This document shows, one piece after another, positions 1 through 12,500 of a DNA stretch of 64,000 nucleotides. The position numbers and the translations under genes are program-made. The stretch is from Drosophila pseudoobscura. Its lineage: Eukaryota; Arthropoda; Insecta; Diptera; Drosophilidae. Position 1 is the first letter of the stretch; every line of letters starts with the position of its first letter. The stretch spans positions 17,931,001-17,995,000 of the forward strand of contig NC_046681.1 of NCBI RefSeq assembly GCF_009870125.1. The letters are read 5' to 3'. The notes below the pieces were generated by a model. The model saw nothing but the letters and a program-made list of their open reading frames with translations. It ran no database searches and was not told where the DNA came from.

Positions 1-3000
1 ACCGGGTTGATTGTCGGCTTCCACCGCAGTCGAATGGTCTTCTTCAGCAGCCAATTAAATTTTAATCTACGGTATTAAACATTCTTTTGACTGCTCTCTG
101 CCGGGATAAATTTGTGGGCACTCCAAGATGATTTTAAGCCTAACGCGGCTAAACGTTTCTTTCGGCTATCTACTTCCGTTTGGAGGCCCCCACTAAATAA
201 GAGCTTTAAATTGTTCCAGACCATTAGACCTTAAACTGCCCAGTTCCGACCGTTTCCCTCATTGTGGCAGCAACCCGGTGGGTCCGTCCTTTCTTTATGG
301 CTCGGGTAATAACATATTACGCAAATGGCCTGTAAAAAAATATTGGCCCGCACTGTCCTGGCAGCATAAAATACCTCGTACACGTGAAAAGTTTCCGAAA
401 GAAAGTTGCCTCGCCAAACACGTGGACAAAAGGTGCTCTGCGGTGGCACGCATAGACATCGCTTTCAATATACTGTGCGAGCATATACAATATTGGGATA
501 CTTCCGGAAGTCAGCCATAAATCACATGGTAATTTGATTGCTTGAGCTGGCAAGGTCATAATAATATGTGTACGTTTGTTAAGAATAAATCAAATCTGGA
601 ATCGTTGCTAACTGAATTGTACTTCGACCTTGCATAATAGGTTTGTGTCCTGCCAAATGTGGTTTTCCCATGAACTGAATCCAACTAAAGCAGAACGTTC
701 TTAACACTTTAAGTCTGTGATTGCAAGAACAAAAAGCAAATTCGCTCAGTTAGAAGCAGACGCATCTGTTGTCTGCTGCAGCCCACCAGGCTGTCGCTTT
801 CTTGGGCCAGCGAATGGAGGAGGCCATTGTGTTTAGTGCCTGGTCCGAGCTCTCCAAGGGGATTTCGTGAAGTTTTTATGCGGCTCGGCTCCCCTACACT
901 TTTAGCGTTCCCGTGGCCGATTCTTTTGCCGCTTTGTGTCTTTGGCGCGCCGCTCCGCGCCCCATCCTGCCCCCGCTCACTTATTATTGTCGCTCTGGTC
1001 CTCGTAATGACGCGGCCAGATCAAAGGCAGGAAGTGCTGGGCAAAGCGGATGGCGTCGAGGGGGCTGGTGGCAGCAATTCAAAGCGCTTGGCAGCTGGAA
1101 CCACTGCACGATAATCAAGAAGGCTGGCTGGATGGCTGGCTGGGTGGCTGGGTGGGTGGCTGGCTGGGTGGCTGGCTGGCTGGTTGCTTGGGGCACGGTC
1201 CCTGAAGGTCGATTGTTCCCACGTCTCAGCTGTTTACTCAAAACTGAAGAGCATGAATCCTTTTCAATAACATTGCCTCAAGGTCCAAGTCAATAAAGTG
1301 CCTGCCAGTGCCTTTTCCCATTAGGCGCTGGGGACTGCATGTATACGTCCATAACTTGTCCGTAATTTACTCGCATTGTGCACACACACACACCAACCAA
1401 CACACACACACTAACATTTATAACAGGGGAGTGTGCCTCTGCGCATTTATTATTTATGAATTGATATTAAGTATACGCCTTGTTGCAATTAATTCATTTC
1501 CCTCAGGGAACGGCGTCGTCTTGGGTCCATTACGTGCACAATGGACCAAAGCGGTGCTGTCTTTAAGTTCGCTGCATTAAGTTTCCTTCTAAATCCGTTT
1601 CAGCTTCTGCGGAGCACGATTTGGCTTAGTGTGCTCAGAGTGCTCCTCCGTCGATGAAAGTACTTCTGGATAAAGGATTGCTAATAGGGAGACCACTTGA
1701 TGTTTCCATAATCTCAGAATGGAGCCTCAGTCTTAGCACTTCTTACAGAACAGTTGGTCATTAAAAACCTAACACTCTCCGGAGCAACCGGGTAACCATG
1801 CCTTGCTGGGGCGCGGTCTGTCCTTAAACCTCAATGTTGTCAATATCCATTAACATAATAAATTCTGTTGGCTTGGCAAGAGCCATTTTTATGAACTATT
1901 AATTTCCTTGGAGTGCTGTTCATTGATGAACCTCAGATCGAGAGTGGGCTGGCCGTGGGCAGGCCAATGGGTTTCCATCTCCGTACAATGTGTTGTTTAA
2001 CGACTTGGACTTGGACTTGGACTTAGACGGCGTCCTATGCGTTTCACCCGCCCAGATCGGAGTCAATAAAATGCCATTCGGCTATAAAAACGCTTCGTTT
2101 CATTCCAAGAGTTTTGCAGTCCGGCTACGTCGCAGCTAAATGAGTTAATTGGCATTTGGATTTTGTGGATAGCAAAGATTTGTCGACGTTGCGGAGTCGT
2201 AAATGACTGTGAGACTCGGAAACACCAGCCAACCAGCAAATGCTTCCCAGATTCTGGGAAGCTGCAACACAATTTTAAAGCCGTATTACGATAAAAAGAC
2301 TGCCCACCCTCGACTTGCATTGAGAGCATTTCGCTGTGTATTAAATATTTCCGGATCGGCTGTAGCAAAGCGCCCAAGGAGACAAGGATATCAGACAGGG
2401 ATACAGACAAGCCCATCCAGACAAGTGCAATACCTTCACATTGGCGACAATGACGACCCCGAGTACCCGAGGTCTGCCTCCACACGCCGCCGTTCGTTAG
2501 TAGTCTCATTTCATTTTAAATTTGAAACGGAAGTTTGTTGAAGATGTAGCCAGGCAGGGAGACGATTCCGACGATTGTGTCCTCATGCCCATCATCATCC
2601 TTGTCGTTGTCCTTGTCGTTGTCGTAACGACTATGATTTTCTCTATGCCTCTACTTCAGCCCCCGCTTCAGCACCGTTTCCCCCCTTGCCCGGGAGGCAC
2701 GTGCAACAACAGAATTTTACAATTCGTTGGACTGCAGACCGCGTGGAAATACTTAAACGAAAAAGGTTTGCTCAAATGGCGTATTGCCCACATGGCACTA
2801 AGGCTTTAAGTAGCCATCCACTCTTGGCCATGCAAGTAGTCGTAAATACTCGTGCTCGTGTGTAACGTAACTTGGAGTGTCCTCAACGACGGGCCTGGAC
2901 ACCATGAGTGACCAATACAAATCCTTGTGGTTAGGCAGGGGCTGGCTCCCTTCTTGCCCTTAAATATAATATATTTAATTCCGGGCTGTGGATTGAATGT

Positions 3001-3515
3001 GATTTTCTGCATCAGTTAAAGTTGAAGTCAGATCTGGCGATTGATGTGTGTTTGTCTGTGCATAAGTCAAAGAGCAAGCCAAGCACAATCACAATTACAT
3101 TTGGTCCTGTCCAATCAGCACACAATAAAGTCTGGCTGACTAGCAAATAAGTCTATTAAACATATCTTGGGACACACTCGTACTCGAGCTGGAGCTGGCA
3201 TCAGATGCTGCTCTTCTCCAGTTTACACATGCATGAAAAGGACATCGGCAGAATCTGTCTGTCAGTCGGTTTGAGGCTGCTCGCCTGCCTGCCAACAGGA
3301 TGTGTGCAATGCACTCCGACAAGGCTGTTGACGCTTGGTCTGGTCTGAGGGCTATCAATGCACGTCGGGCTAGAAGCGGACTCTCGCTTGATGCCTGATG
3401 ATGTTGTTTGGAGTAATCAAAGTCATGGAATTATGGTTGCCCGATGACAGGCCGTCGAGGACTCGACTTTGTTCAATGAACATGACTAACCCGATTCTCT
3501 CATTTCCATCTGCAG
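1..3515 (+). other. Presumed intron of the adhesion-GPCR gene; no exon recognised
   Basis: No convincing coding exon is seen on either strand before the splice acceptor at 3513-3515. The first GPCR exon here opens in mid-protein (Ig domain), so the 5' exons must lie left of the window and this stretch is most simply an intron. It holds simple repeats: a GGCT/GGGT tetranucleotide tract at 1122-1186, CA-rich tracts at 1381-1410, and TTGGAC repeats at about 2002-2025. Short open frames across the repeats are composition artefacts. Confidence 0.6.
1122..1186. repeat. GGCT/GGGT tetranucleotide repeat
   Basis: About 16 imperfect copies of GGCT, GGGT or GGAT in a presumed intron. On the plus strand they make a spurious Gly-Trp-Met/Val-Ala open frame, which should not be taken as protein. 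Confidence 0.9.
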
Positions 3516-6500
3516 GTCACCGACTGGGGCGTAGAGCAGTGCCGGTCTCTGCACATTCACATCAAGTCGCCGCCCCGTCTGAGGGTGGATCCCGCCAGTG
3601 TGACTTTGCAGCGAGGAGATTCCCTGCGAGTGCGCTGCCTCTCGCCCGGCAACGATGACATCAAGCGATACGCCCAGCTGGGCTACAGCTGGACCCGAAA
3701 CGGGGTGCTGTTCCAGTCGGACACAGCCACTGCCATGTGGGAGGATCTCTACCCCGACGGCAGCATCCTGAAGATCAACAACATACAGAAGTCCGCGGAG
3801 TACGCCTGCCTGGTGTCCAACAGTGTGCGGCCAGTGTCCAAGAGCGTCTACATCAACGTCATTGAGCGCAATGCGGCGCACGTGTGTCCGGCGGAGTCCA
3901 CCTACGGTGTGCACTGGCCCACCAGTGCCCCAGGAGCACCCATCATCACAGACTGTCCGCGGGGCTTCGAGGGCCATCTGCGTCGAGTCTGCGAGCAGCG
4001 GGATACGGGAAACTCCAGCTGGCTACTGCCGGACTTCTCGGGCTGCGTGCGCGACGAGCTGCTGGTCATCTACAACCGATATCGAGCCTTGAGTGCTGGA
4101 TTCCAGCAAACGAATTCCTCGAATATACTGAAAGCTTGCTTCGATTATACGATTCAGAGACGCCACAGCTTTCTGCCCGGCGAGGCAAGCTTCCTCATTG
4201 ACATGCTGCACGAGGTGAGGGGAAAACAGAGAAAAAGGAGTGAAGGAGTAGAAGGAAGAACATTTATACAATATGAAAAGCCATATTTCTGGCATATTTG
4301 GCCAAATTGATCTAATCAAGGGTAAACGGCTGCAATCAGAATCAATTTTCAATGTAATTCCCACTGCGGCCCGACAGCCTCCTTTTGCTGGAGGTCTCGG
4401 AAGAGAAATTTCGAATTGAGTTTTAAACTGTTTGTCCGGACTGTCTGCTATCTGCTTTCCGCAAAGCCCTTAACACATTCAAGCCACAGCCCGGTCGGAG
4501 GGCCCAAAATGTCTGTATCCAGGTAGAGGCAACCACTTGAGAGGGAACCAGACCAAAGTATTTCTTGCTCTTTACAAGAGCAGAGGCCTGGGCAACTATT
4601 TTTACACGCAAATGAATGTAAAAGCCGCTGAGCCGGGCGGCTTGCCATTTTTCACACAATTTTCGGTTGCCCAACTGCAGTCAAAGAAAAGTTCTTGTCG
4701 GGCTTTTCGTCTTTAGGGTCGCCTAGCAACAATTTTTCATTTTAATGCGCACACAAATTTCCCTCCTAACGAATTGCCAAGACGAAGAAGAGTCCTAAGA
4801 AGGTGCTCGTCCTTGTTGTGCGCTGGGGGAGCAGGAGCAGGATGAGGACCAGGACTGTTGTACTGTGTTGTCTAAACTTTGGTTCCTTCCCCATTTCACA
4901 GCTCGACACCTACTTGCAACTGAAAGGCACACAACTAGAGCGTGAGATGGCCGCGGAGATTATACTGCGCATTCTGGATAAAGTCATGCAGAATGCTCAA
5001 TCCTTGAACAGTCAACAGGTAAGTGGCAAGCGGCAAGTGGCAAGCGGCAAGAGCCAAGAGCCGAGGCACTTTGGCTGCAATTGCGCATAAATTACGAGCG
5101 ACTATATGTGGAGTATATGGAGGAGCGACCGGTCGGTCGGTCGGGCTTTTGGGCGCCATAATTTATAACCTGCAGCCATATTCAATATTTGCCTGGCTGG
5201 TTTCAGACCCTGCCCAGGATTTATTACACACACTCTCAATAGTCGAACAGAACCGAACCGAACCGAACCGCACCGTAGGCGATGGGAGCCACATTCGAAT
5301 TTCAGTGCCACTTTTATTCAGCCTGTAGTTGGTCTGTCACTGGGCAGCAATTTACATCCAAACATTTGTCTCCCCCAATCCGTGCTCGGATTTCTAAACA
5401 GCCAGAGAATTGATGTCCTGCTGGCTGGTAATGAATACCTTTTTTGATATGTACGATGTTGAGGAATTTCGGGTTTGTCTGTGGTTTCTGGTTGCTGATT
5501 GCGACCAAAGGCCATGCGAAAGGTAAAATATGGGACTCTGTTGGCGATGAATTGGTGTTTCACTCATACTCATACGATGAAAGTTGACTGCAGCGGTAAT
5601 TGGTTATCTGGGAAATCTTGCCAAAACCTAGCAAACATCAAAGAAGTTCAGTCAAACTTTAGTCCCCATTTCGTTTAACCCCCTACTCCTACCCTAGCCT
5701 TCACAGCCTAGGACCTCCAAGCGGAAAGCATATTTACGCACCATTTGGCAGAATGGCTAATAGAAGCTGGTCCCGCGTCGCCTGTTAGCCGCCAAACATT
5801 ACTAACCCGTGAGCGACGCTCAGTTAAGTTTCAAATGTGCTGCTAATGAGCGGCAATCAAACAGTTTACGCGACCCTCCGCGCATCGCAAACGAAAAGTC
5901 TACAACCGCCTACCTTTGTCGCAGAACAATAAGGATAACCACTAACCACTTCCTTATCACCTCGAGAAAAAGAGAGCAGCATTTTGGCCAATCTCGAGGC
6001 TCGAAATGCTGGCTAAAAGTGCGTTTCGTTACTTTTTTAAAACAGCCCGGTGTCTGGTCTGTCTTGGTGTGCCTTGGTGTGATGTCCTTTCATATCACCC
6101 CTCCACAACGCCCCACCCGCTCTGGTGGTTGTGGTTACTCTAAGACGGCCATTGTTACCGGCTCAAAGGAGGCTTTTAAGTACGGAAGGGGGAAGGGGGG
6201 GCCAAGGCGGGTCGAGTGCCGCATGTATTATTCCATGGGAAAATTTTGTACGAGTATATACGAAGTGCGGCATAAAAGTAAAAGAAAGAACCTGCTTCTT
6301 TTTAGGCTCCCCGCCAGGATAAGGCTGAAATTTTGGTATGCAAATTTATGAGAGTGTTGATTGCAACTGTTTGAATACGACCCACTCTGCTCTCAGAGCC
6401 TGTCGAGAAGTGAGGATAATTGGCAGGGTCTCCCCCCCGCCCTTTCACTGCCAAGCAGCCCGAGGAGCCCGAAGAGCCCAAGGACGGGGCTCGCTCCTCA

Positions 6501-9500
6501 AACTTGTTGGCTTATAGACACCTCCAGCATAATCTATTAGCCGACTGCTCCGGATAGCGGTGTCTTAGCAGCCCTGCAATATTCATCTTTTACGATCGGC
6601 GCGCACGCGGAAATTAAACAAGTTTTGTTTGGGGCCGTCGTCTGTACTGGAGAGCGTAGAGAAGGAATAGATGGACCGGGAAGGGGAAAGTTTTTAATGC
6701 ATATAAATTAATTTAGTTCTGGCCGAGCTCCGTTGAGTTATGGCATTTCAATATAACGGGCCACGTGAGCCAGAAAAACGAAAATCCCGCGAAAGAACAA
6801 TTTATGTTAAATTTTTATTAGCTGACGCAGTCGGAAAAACTTGGCAGCATAATTGGGTCGATTAAAAAGTGTTGGCATTCGGCGAACTTTTTCGAAGTTG
6901 AACAAATAGTTCGCATTGTTTTTATTGACTGAGCAAAAAGTTTAATGTACTGAGTCGAATCCCCAGAAAGTTCATCGAATTTTTCGCGCGCAATCAAGTT
7001 TAATTAGTGCATGGAAGGTGGATCCCTCGAAAGTAAATAGCCATGGCCTGTACGAGTATGTATTTACATTTGCTGGCGGCTTAAACCAATTCCAGATTTT
7101 TCCACAGGAGAAGCTTTCAGCAATCCGATCGCACCTATTGGTGGATAAAAATCCATACAAATAAAATCTATCAAAATAATTTTAAGCCAATTCAATTAAT
7201 TTTGTTTACCGTGTACCGTATTCGAAAACAATTTTCATTTTCGCGCCGACTTTGCACTACGAACGATGCGGAATAAGCCCCATCAATATGCCGATGATAG
7301 TAATAATCCAGAATGCAAAAATTTTATGATGGCATTTCATTTGCTTAAATCCAATTTTTATTTTTATTTTTTTTTGTTTTCCCTGAATGTCATAGTTATC
7401 AGAACGGTTGGAATGGGGGCATCTGCTTTTAAGAGTTTTTTTTTTTTGGCGAATTTTTGTGGAAAGGGCAATTGGAAAAGTTTTGCTCATTTTTGAATGG
7501 CATTTGAAAATTTAAGCGAAAAGTTGATTAAAACACTTGTATGGATATAAGCTTAGATTTGCATAAGTTTGACCAACCGTATTGACCAACCGAATCGAAT
7601 GGTAAGCCAAGTTAACTGACCTACTTCGGGACAACTACTCGTACTTTAGATCATGGGGGGAAACGGGAGGAAAGGGGGCGCTTCGAATTCAAATCAAATC
7701 ACGACGAATCACTTAGCAAAAAGTATTCGCTGGAAACGTGACCCGAACCCCGACCCAAACCCAGCCGAAAGTCACAGCTAAACTTTTCGATCTGAAGAAA
7801 AAGTTTCGGCTTCTCACATGTGCAGCGCCAACGGCCACGCCCATCTAGACCATCCTGTCGGAGGCGCCCAAATGATTTGCCGGTAAACTGCTAAACGTGG
7901 CTAGGTCGAAAGTCAAGTGAAATTTGCACATGGAAAACTTTTGCTGAGCTTTTCTGCTGCTGTTTCTTTTCAACGCCTTTTAAAGAAATCATACGAATGC
8001 CACAAAATTTGAATAGGCAAATGGGCGTGGCATACATCCACTCCTTCCGCCCCTTCCCCCTACAAGCTTAATCTCGCCCTGATGATGCTGAAGTTTTAGA
8101 TTTTTGTTTCGAAAAGTTCCATTACAGAAACTTTTCCAATTGGAATTGTTTTCGTTTTCGATTAGTTGCCTCGAACATTTATGTTCATACATATGCTTGT
8201 ATCTGTATCTTATATACTCCTCCTCGAACACATATTTCATTTTATTTTCGTGTTATTTTTTGATTTGCACAGGAAAGTCGACTCCTTAACCCTTTCAGGG
8301 CACACAAATCTGTACTGGGACCTGTACTCGGACCTGCATTATAAATCGGGAATCTCTATACTCGTACACAAACAAATAAAGAAGAAGAACTGCCGCAATA
8401 ATGGGTTTCGCATTACAAGTTTTCAAAAGCAACAAAAATCGAACGCAGCGTTCAATGGCTCGTTCCTACCAAAGTTGATGGCGGTTGATGTAGTGGGGTT
8501 CCGCTTATTGGCCTCGGTTTATGGCTTTGTAACTGCACTCGAGAATGTAACAATTTATGATTTTTATGGGAGGGTTCATTGACTGCGTTTTTATATTGCC
8601 TGCCTGTTGGCAACATGAACATTTTCCAGAATGCCGAATGGCGAACGCCGAGAGTTGGGCCACTCTCTGTGCCATTGATTTTTGTATGTTTTGGCAAACT
8701 TCCGCGCCGGACTCAATACAATTTGAACTGGCCTCAAAACAGGGACTCTAAAGCTTGCCATCCATCTGTCCTGTATCCTTCCTTTCAACACACAGAGCTC
8801 TGGCCTCGCAGCATACAATTTAGCTTTTGCGTGAATCTTTTCCTTTCAGCAAATTAAAAAACTGCAGCTGTTAACGCAATCAGCGGCGCTGAACCGCGAG
8901 ACAATTGCGGCCTCACAATTGGCCACATCGACAAGCGGCAGCAGCCAGCCATCGCCAGCTGACAGCTCGACGACGCTGACCGCACAGGGAAACGCCCGGG
9001 GCGATGACAGCAGTGGCTCGGTGGCAACGGTGGGCGACATATCTGCCGGATCTGCGGGAAATTTGCAGGCGACTCGCTCCGGCGGTGGTGGTGGTGGTGG
9101 CGGAGGGGAAGGCGACGCCAGAGCAGGAGCCCCCAGCATTCTGACAGTCGATGAGGACACGCTGTCACTGGATCGACTCAACTCGCTGCGAATTTACATG
9201 ACATCAGTGAAGACCCTGCCCTTTAATTTGCGAATTTATGGGTAAGTTGCAATACCAAATACGCGCCAAAAAGTAAACACTTTCACGTGAAATCAGGCCG
9301 TAGACTGAGGTTCTTGGGAGTTTGGGGCAGCTTGCAATAAGTTCTCATTAAGAATGAGTGAAAATGCAAATTCCTGCTTTTCAAGCAAACAGGGAACTTC
9401 ATTTTACGGCCGCTTGATTAATATACGCGACGAAGGAAAACGATTTCCCGTTGCCTTCGCTCTTAATGGAAAATTTATTTTATGAGCAAACATAAATAAT

Positions 9501-12500
9501 AAATGCATAAAGCAACCGAGGGCTGAGCATGAAGAATGGCTCATAAAAGTTTAACGCTGCGAGTATTTTCCCAGGAAAACTTGCACCGAGGACCTCGTCC
9601 TTGCCCTCCTCCGTGCCCTCTCCCTCGTCCCGGCCCAGTATTTCAATCTTGTTGGCTTCCTTCTGGCCACACTCCTGGCTGCCAAGTGTCTAATTTAGCT
9701 AATTAAGCGACTTAAGTGCAGGTGACTACAATTTGCTTGATTTACTGCCACTCGTGCACTTTCTCTTGCAGCGAGGACCTGTTCTCGGATCAACTCTATA
9801 TGGATATCGGGCTATCCAGCCGCCTGCTCCACATCATGGCCAACTCGACAATATTCGCCTCTGTGATCTCCTACAAGAACTTGAAAAGTTTCCTCCCCAA
9901 AACCTACTACACCAGAGGAAGGTAAGTTAAACAAGCCCCCAGTCCCCCAGCCACCCAGTCCCTGGGCCGCCGTTGCCTTGATTGCGAGTGAAAGTTATCT
10001 TCAGTGGTCATCATTGCGCTTTATAATTAGTTCGAGGCAGCAGTTCTGCTGGAAGTTCAAAGAAGTTCTGTGTGCAAGAGGCAATGAATACCAAAAATTT
10101 AAATGAGATTAGTAGGAGTTTAAAAGAAGGAGACGAAGAGGGCCCATTGGGAAATGCCTAGACCAGAGAAACGTCCTCCTGCCTGTGCACTGGCGTTATG
10201 CATCTCCCACATTCCACAATTCAATGTAGTTATTTGAGGTGCCGACGTGCAGGAGTATGACAGATATATATATACATATGTATATAAGTCGCAGCTTATG
10301 GGCACCAATATATAATTTGTAAGCCAACGTTTGCCTTGCCCCTCAAATATGTGTAATTCCAACAGCCGTCACTCTTGTGCAGCATTGCAACAAGCAACAA
10401 GCAACAATATGGCTTTCTTTGGCTTAAGCGTATTACTCTTTGCTGGAAAGAAGCACAGAAGCCTGCCTGCGAGGACAACGACAACCAACGACAACGACAT
10501 CCCATGCTGGAGCAGACTGTAATTCTAAAGCCGTAAACAAAATGCAAATATGGAACTGCACACACAAACACAGCGATGATAAGGAGACAAAAGAATGTTT
10601 TCAGTAGAACAGGAGATGCTAATAGAATTCCCATCCATAGATGTTGTGCATACTCGTGCATAAAAGATGTGCACAAGCTCTAATTTAAACTACATATTTG
10701 TTAAACTACTTTTAAGATTTAATGCACTCTACATTTCCCACCAACTCCTAGCGATCCCAGGGACTCGGACTATGTGCTGGCCTCACGGATAATCCAGACC
10801 TGGCTGTTTCAGTCCAATCGGTCCAACGACAACTTTCGAGAGCCCCTCGACTTGCCCTTCGAGTCGGGCCACGTGGAGATCATTTTCCAGCACGAGAGTG
10901 TGCCCAAGGCCGGCGACTGGGTGGCCGTGTGTGGGTAAGCACTGGGCGAGATCCACCAATTTACATGCCACTAAATCTTCCATTTTATGCGCAGACACGA
11001 CTACAAGGCCTCGTTCGAGTCCACTTGGCGATCGGACTTGTGCATCACCAAGCACCTGATGGCCAACATAACGCGCTGCATTTGCCCGCTCTCTGGAACC
11101 TATGTGGTGATGCTAACCAAGCGCCATCAAAACGTAAGCCCGGGACTCCAAGGTCGCCAAGGCCACACATTTATTAATTTATGCCACGCCCCGCTGCGGC
11201 CTCCATTTAGTTATCCAATTCATGCAATTCACGTGTACTAAAGTGGAAAGCTCCTTTTGATTTGTGGCACTTTTAGGACCTGCCATTTAGTGACCGAACG
11301 AACGCCCGCTTATGGCCTTGCTCCGCACCCCCCACCCCACACCCCACACTCCACCTGGGAGCCGGCCCGGCCCGGACCGAGCCGAGCTTTATTTCTTTGT
11401 GCAGCCAACGTCCGCATTTCCGCTTCCTTTGGTCGCAATCAACAACTTGGCCTTTGGTGCCATGAACTTGCTCCAAATGCACTCTGCTTTCCGACCTCCG
11501 TTCGTTTGGCGATGCCTGCATCCGCTTTGGCAATTCTTTAAATTGTATGCTCTTAATTGTTGTCGAGAGTCTCCAAGGCGCACAATTATTTAAGCCATAG
11601 CTGCCAGCAGTTGGCCAGCAGTCGGCAAGCAGCCGGCAAGCAGCCGGTCTTAATTCTGATGCTAATTTGAATTGCTAATTGTTTTCTCAATTTCATTCGC
11701 AGACCACGCAGTCGCATGCCCCGCAGCGGCCAATCTTCGTGATCGCCAGCTGCGCCTGCTGTCTCCTCCAGTGCGGCTCAGCGCTCCTCATTCTGGTGCC
11801 CATCTGGTGCAATCGCAAGTGCGCCATTACCTTCCTCAAAATCCAGTTCTGCATCTCAACATCGAGCGTGATGCTCATTTATGTTCTGGGCTTCATGAAA
11901 ATGCTGCCAGTGGTGAGTATTTTCTGTTTTCTGTGCTTTCTCTAACGAGGGCTTTAGCTCTTTCTCTGATCCTCTTGAGAATTCCTTTGCGTGTGCACTC
12001 TTTAATGCATTTACCATTGCTACCATTGACCCTTTAAAACAAAGCCTTTCGAGTGTTTGCAATGGGAGAAGGGAACCAAAGCGTGAAATTTAATTACGCC
12101 AAAATAAATAAACAAATAAAGTGGAGGAAAGCCAAGCTGAAAGCAAAGCAACCCAAAAACCAAAACCAAATATACAACCCAGAACGAAAAAGAGCTGGAG
12201 AGAGGAGAGTGGAGAGGAAAACAGTATAATAATAAAAAGTGTTGCATAAAATAAAAAGGAATAAAAGGGAGGCAGTGCGTGCCTTCCAAGACGTGGAAGG
12301 GAACGGCACAAGGCAATCGAAATACAAATGAGTTTCCCTCCTTAAAGAAGAAAGAATTCCCATCGGCATTAACCACCTAACCAAACCCTTAAATAATAAT
12401 TATTTGCAGTGCGAACTTATCCGTAACATCGCCAGTTGCCGACCGATTTTCAGACACAATCGGGCTCGACTTTTCAAATAATAATCACGGAGAGGCGGAG

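Noticed and set aside
913-1296. Open frames across the GGCT repeat
   Set aside because: They come from a tetranucleotide repeat read in different frames and lie in a presumed intron.
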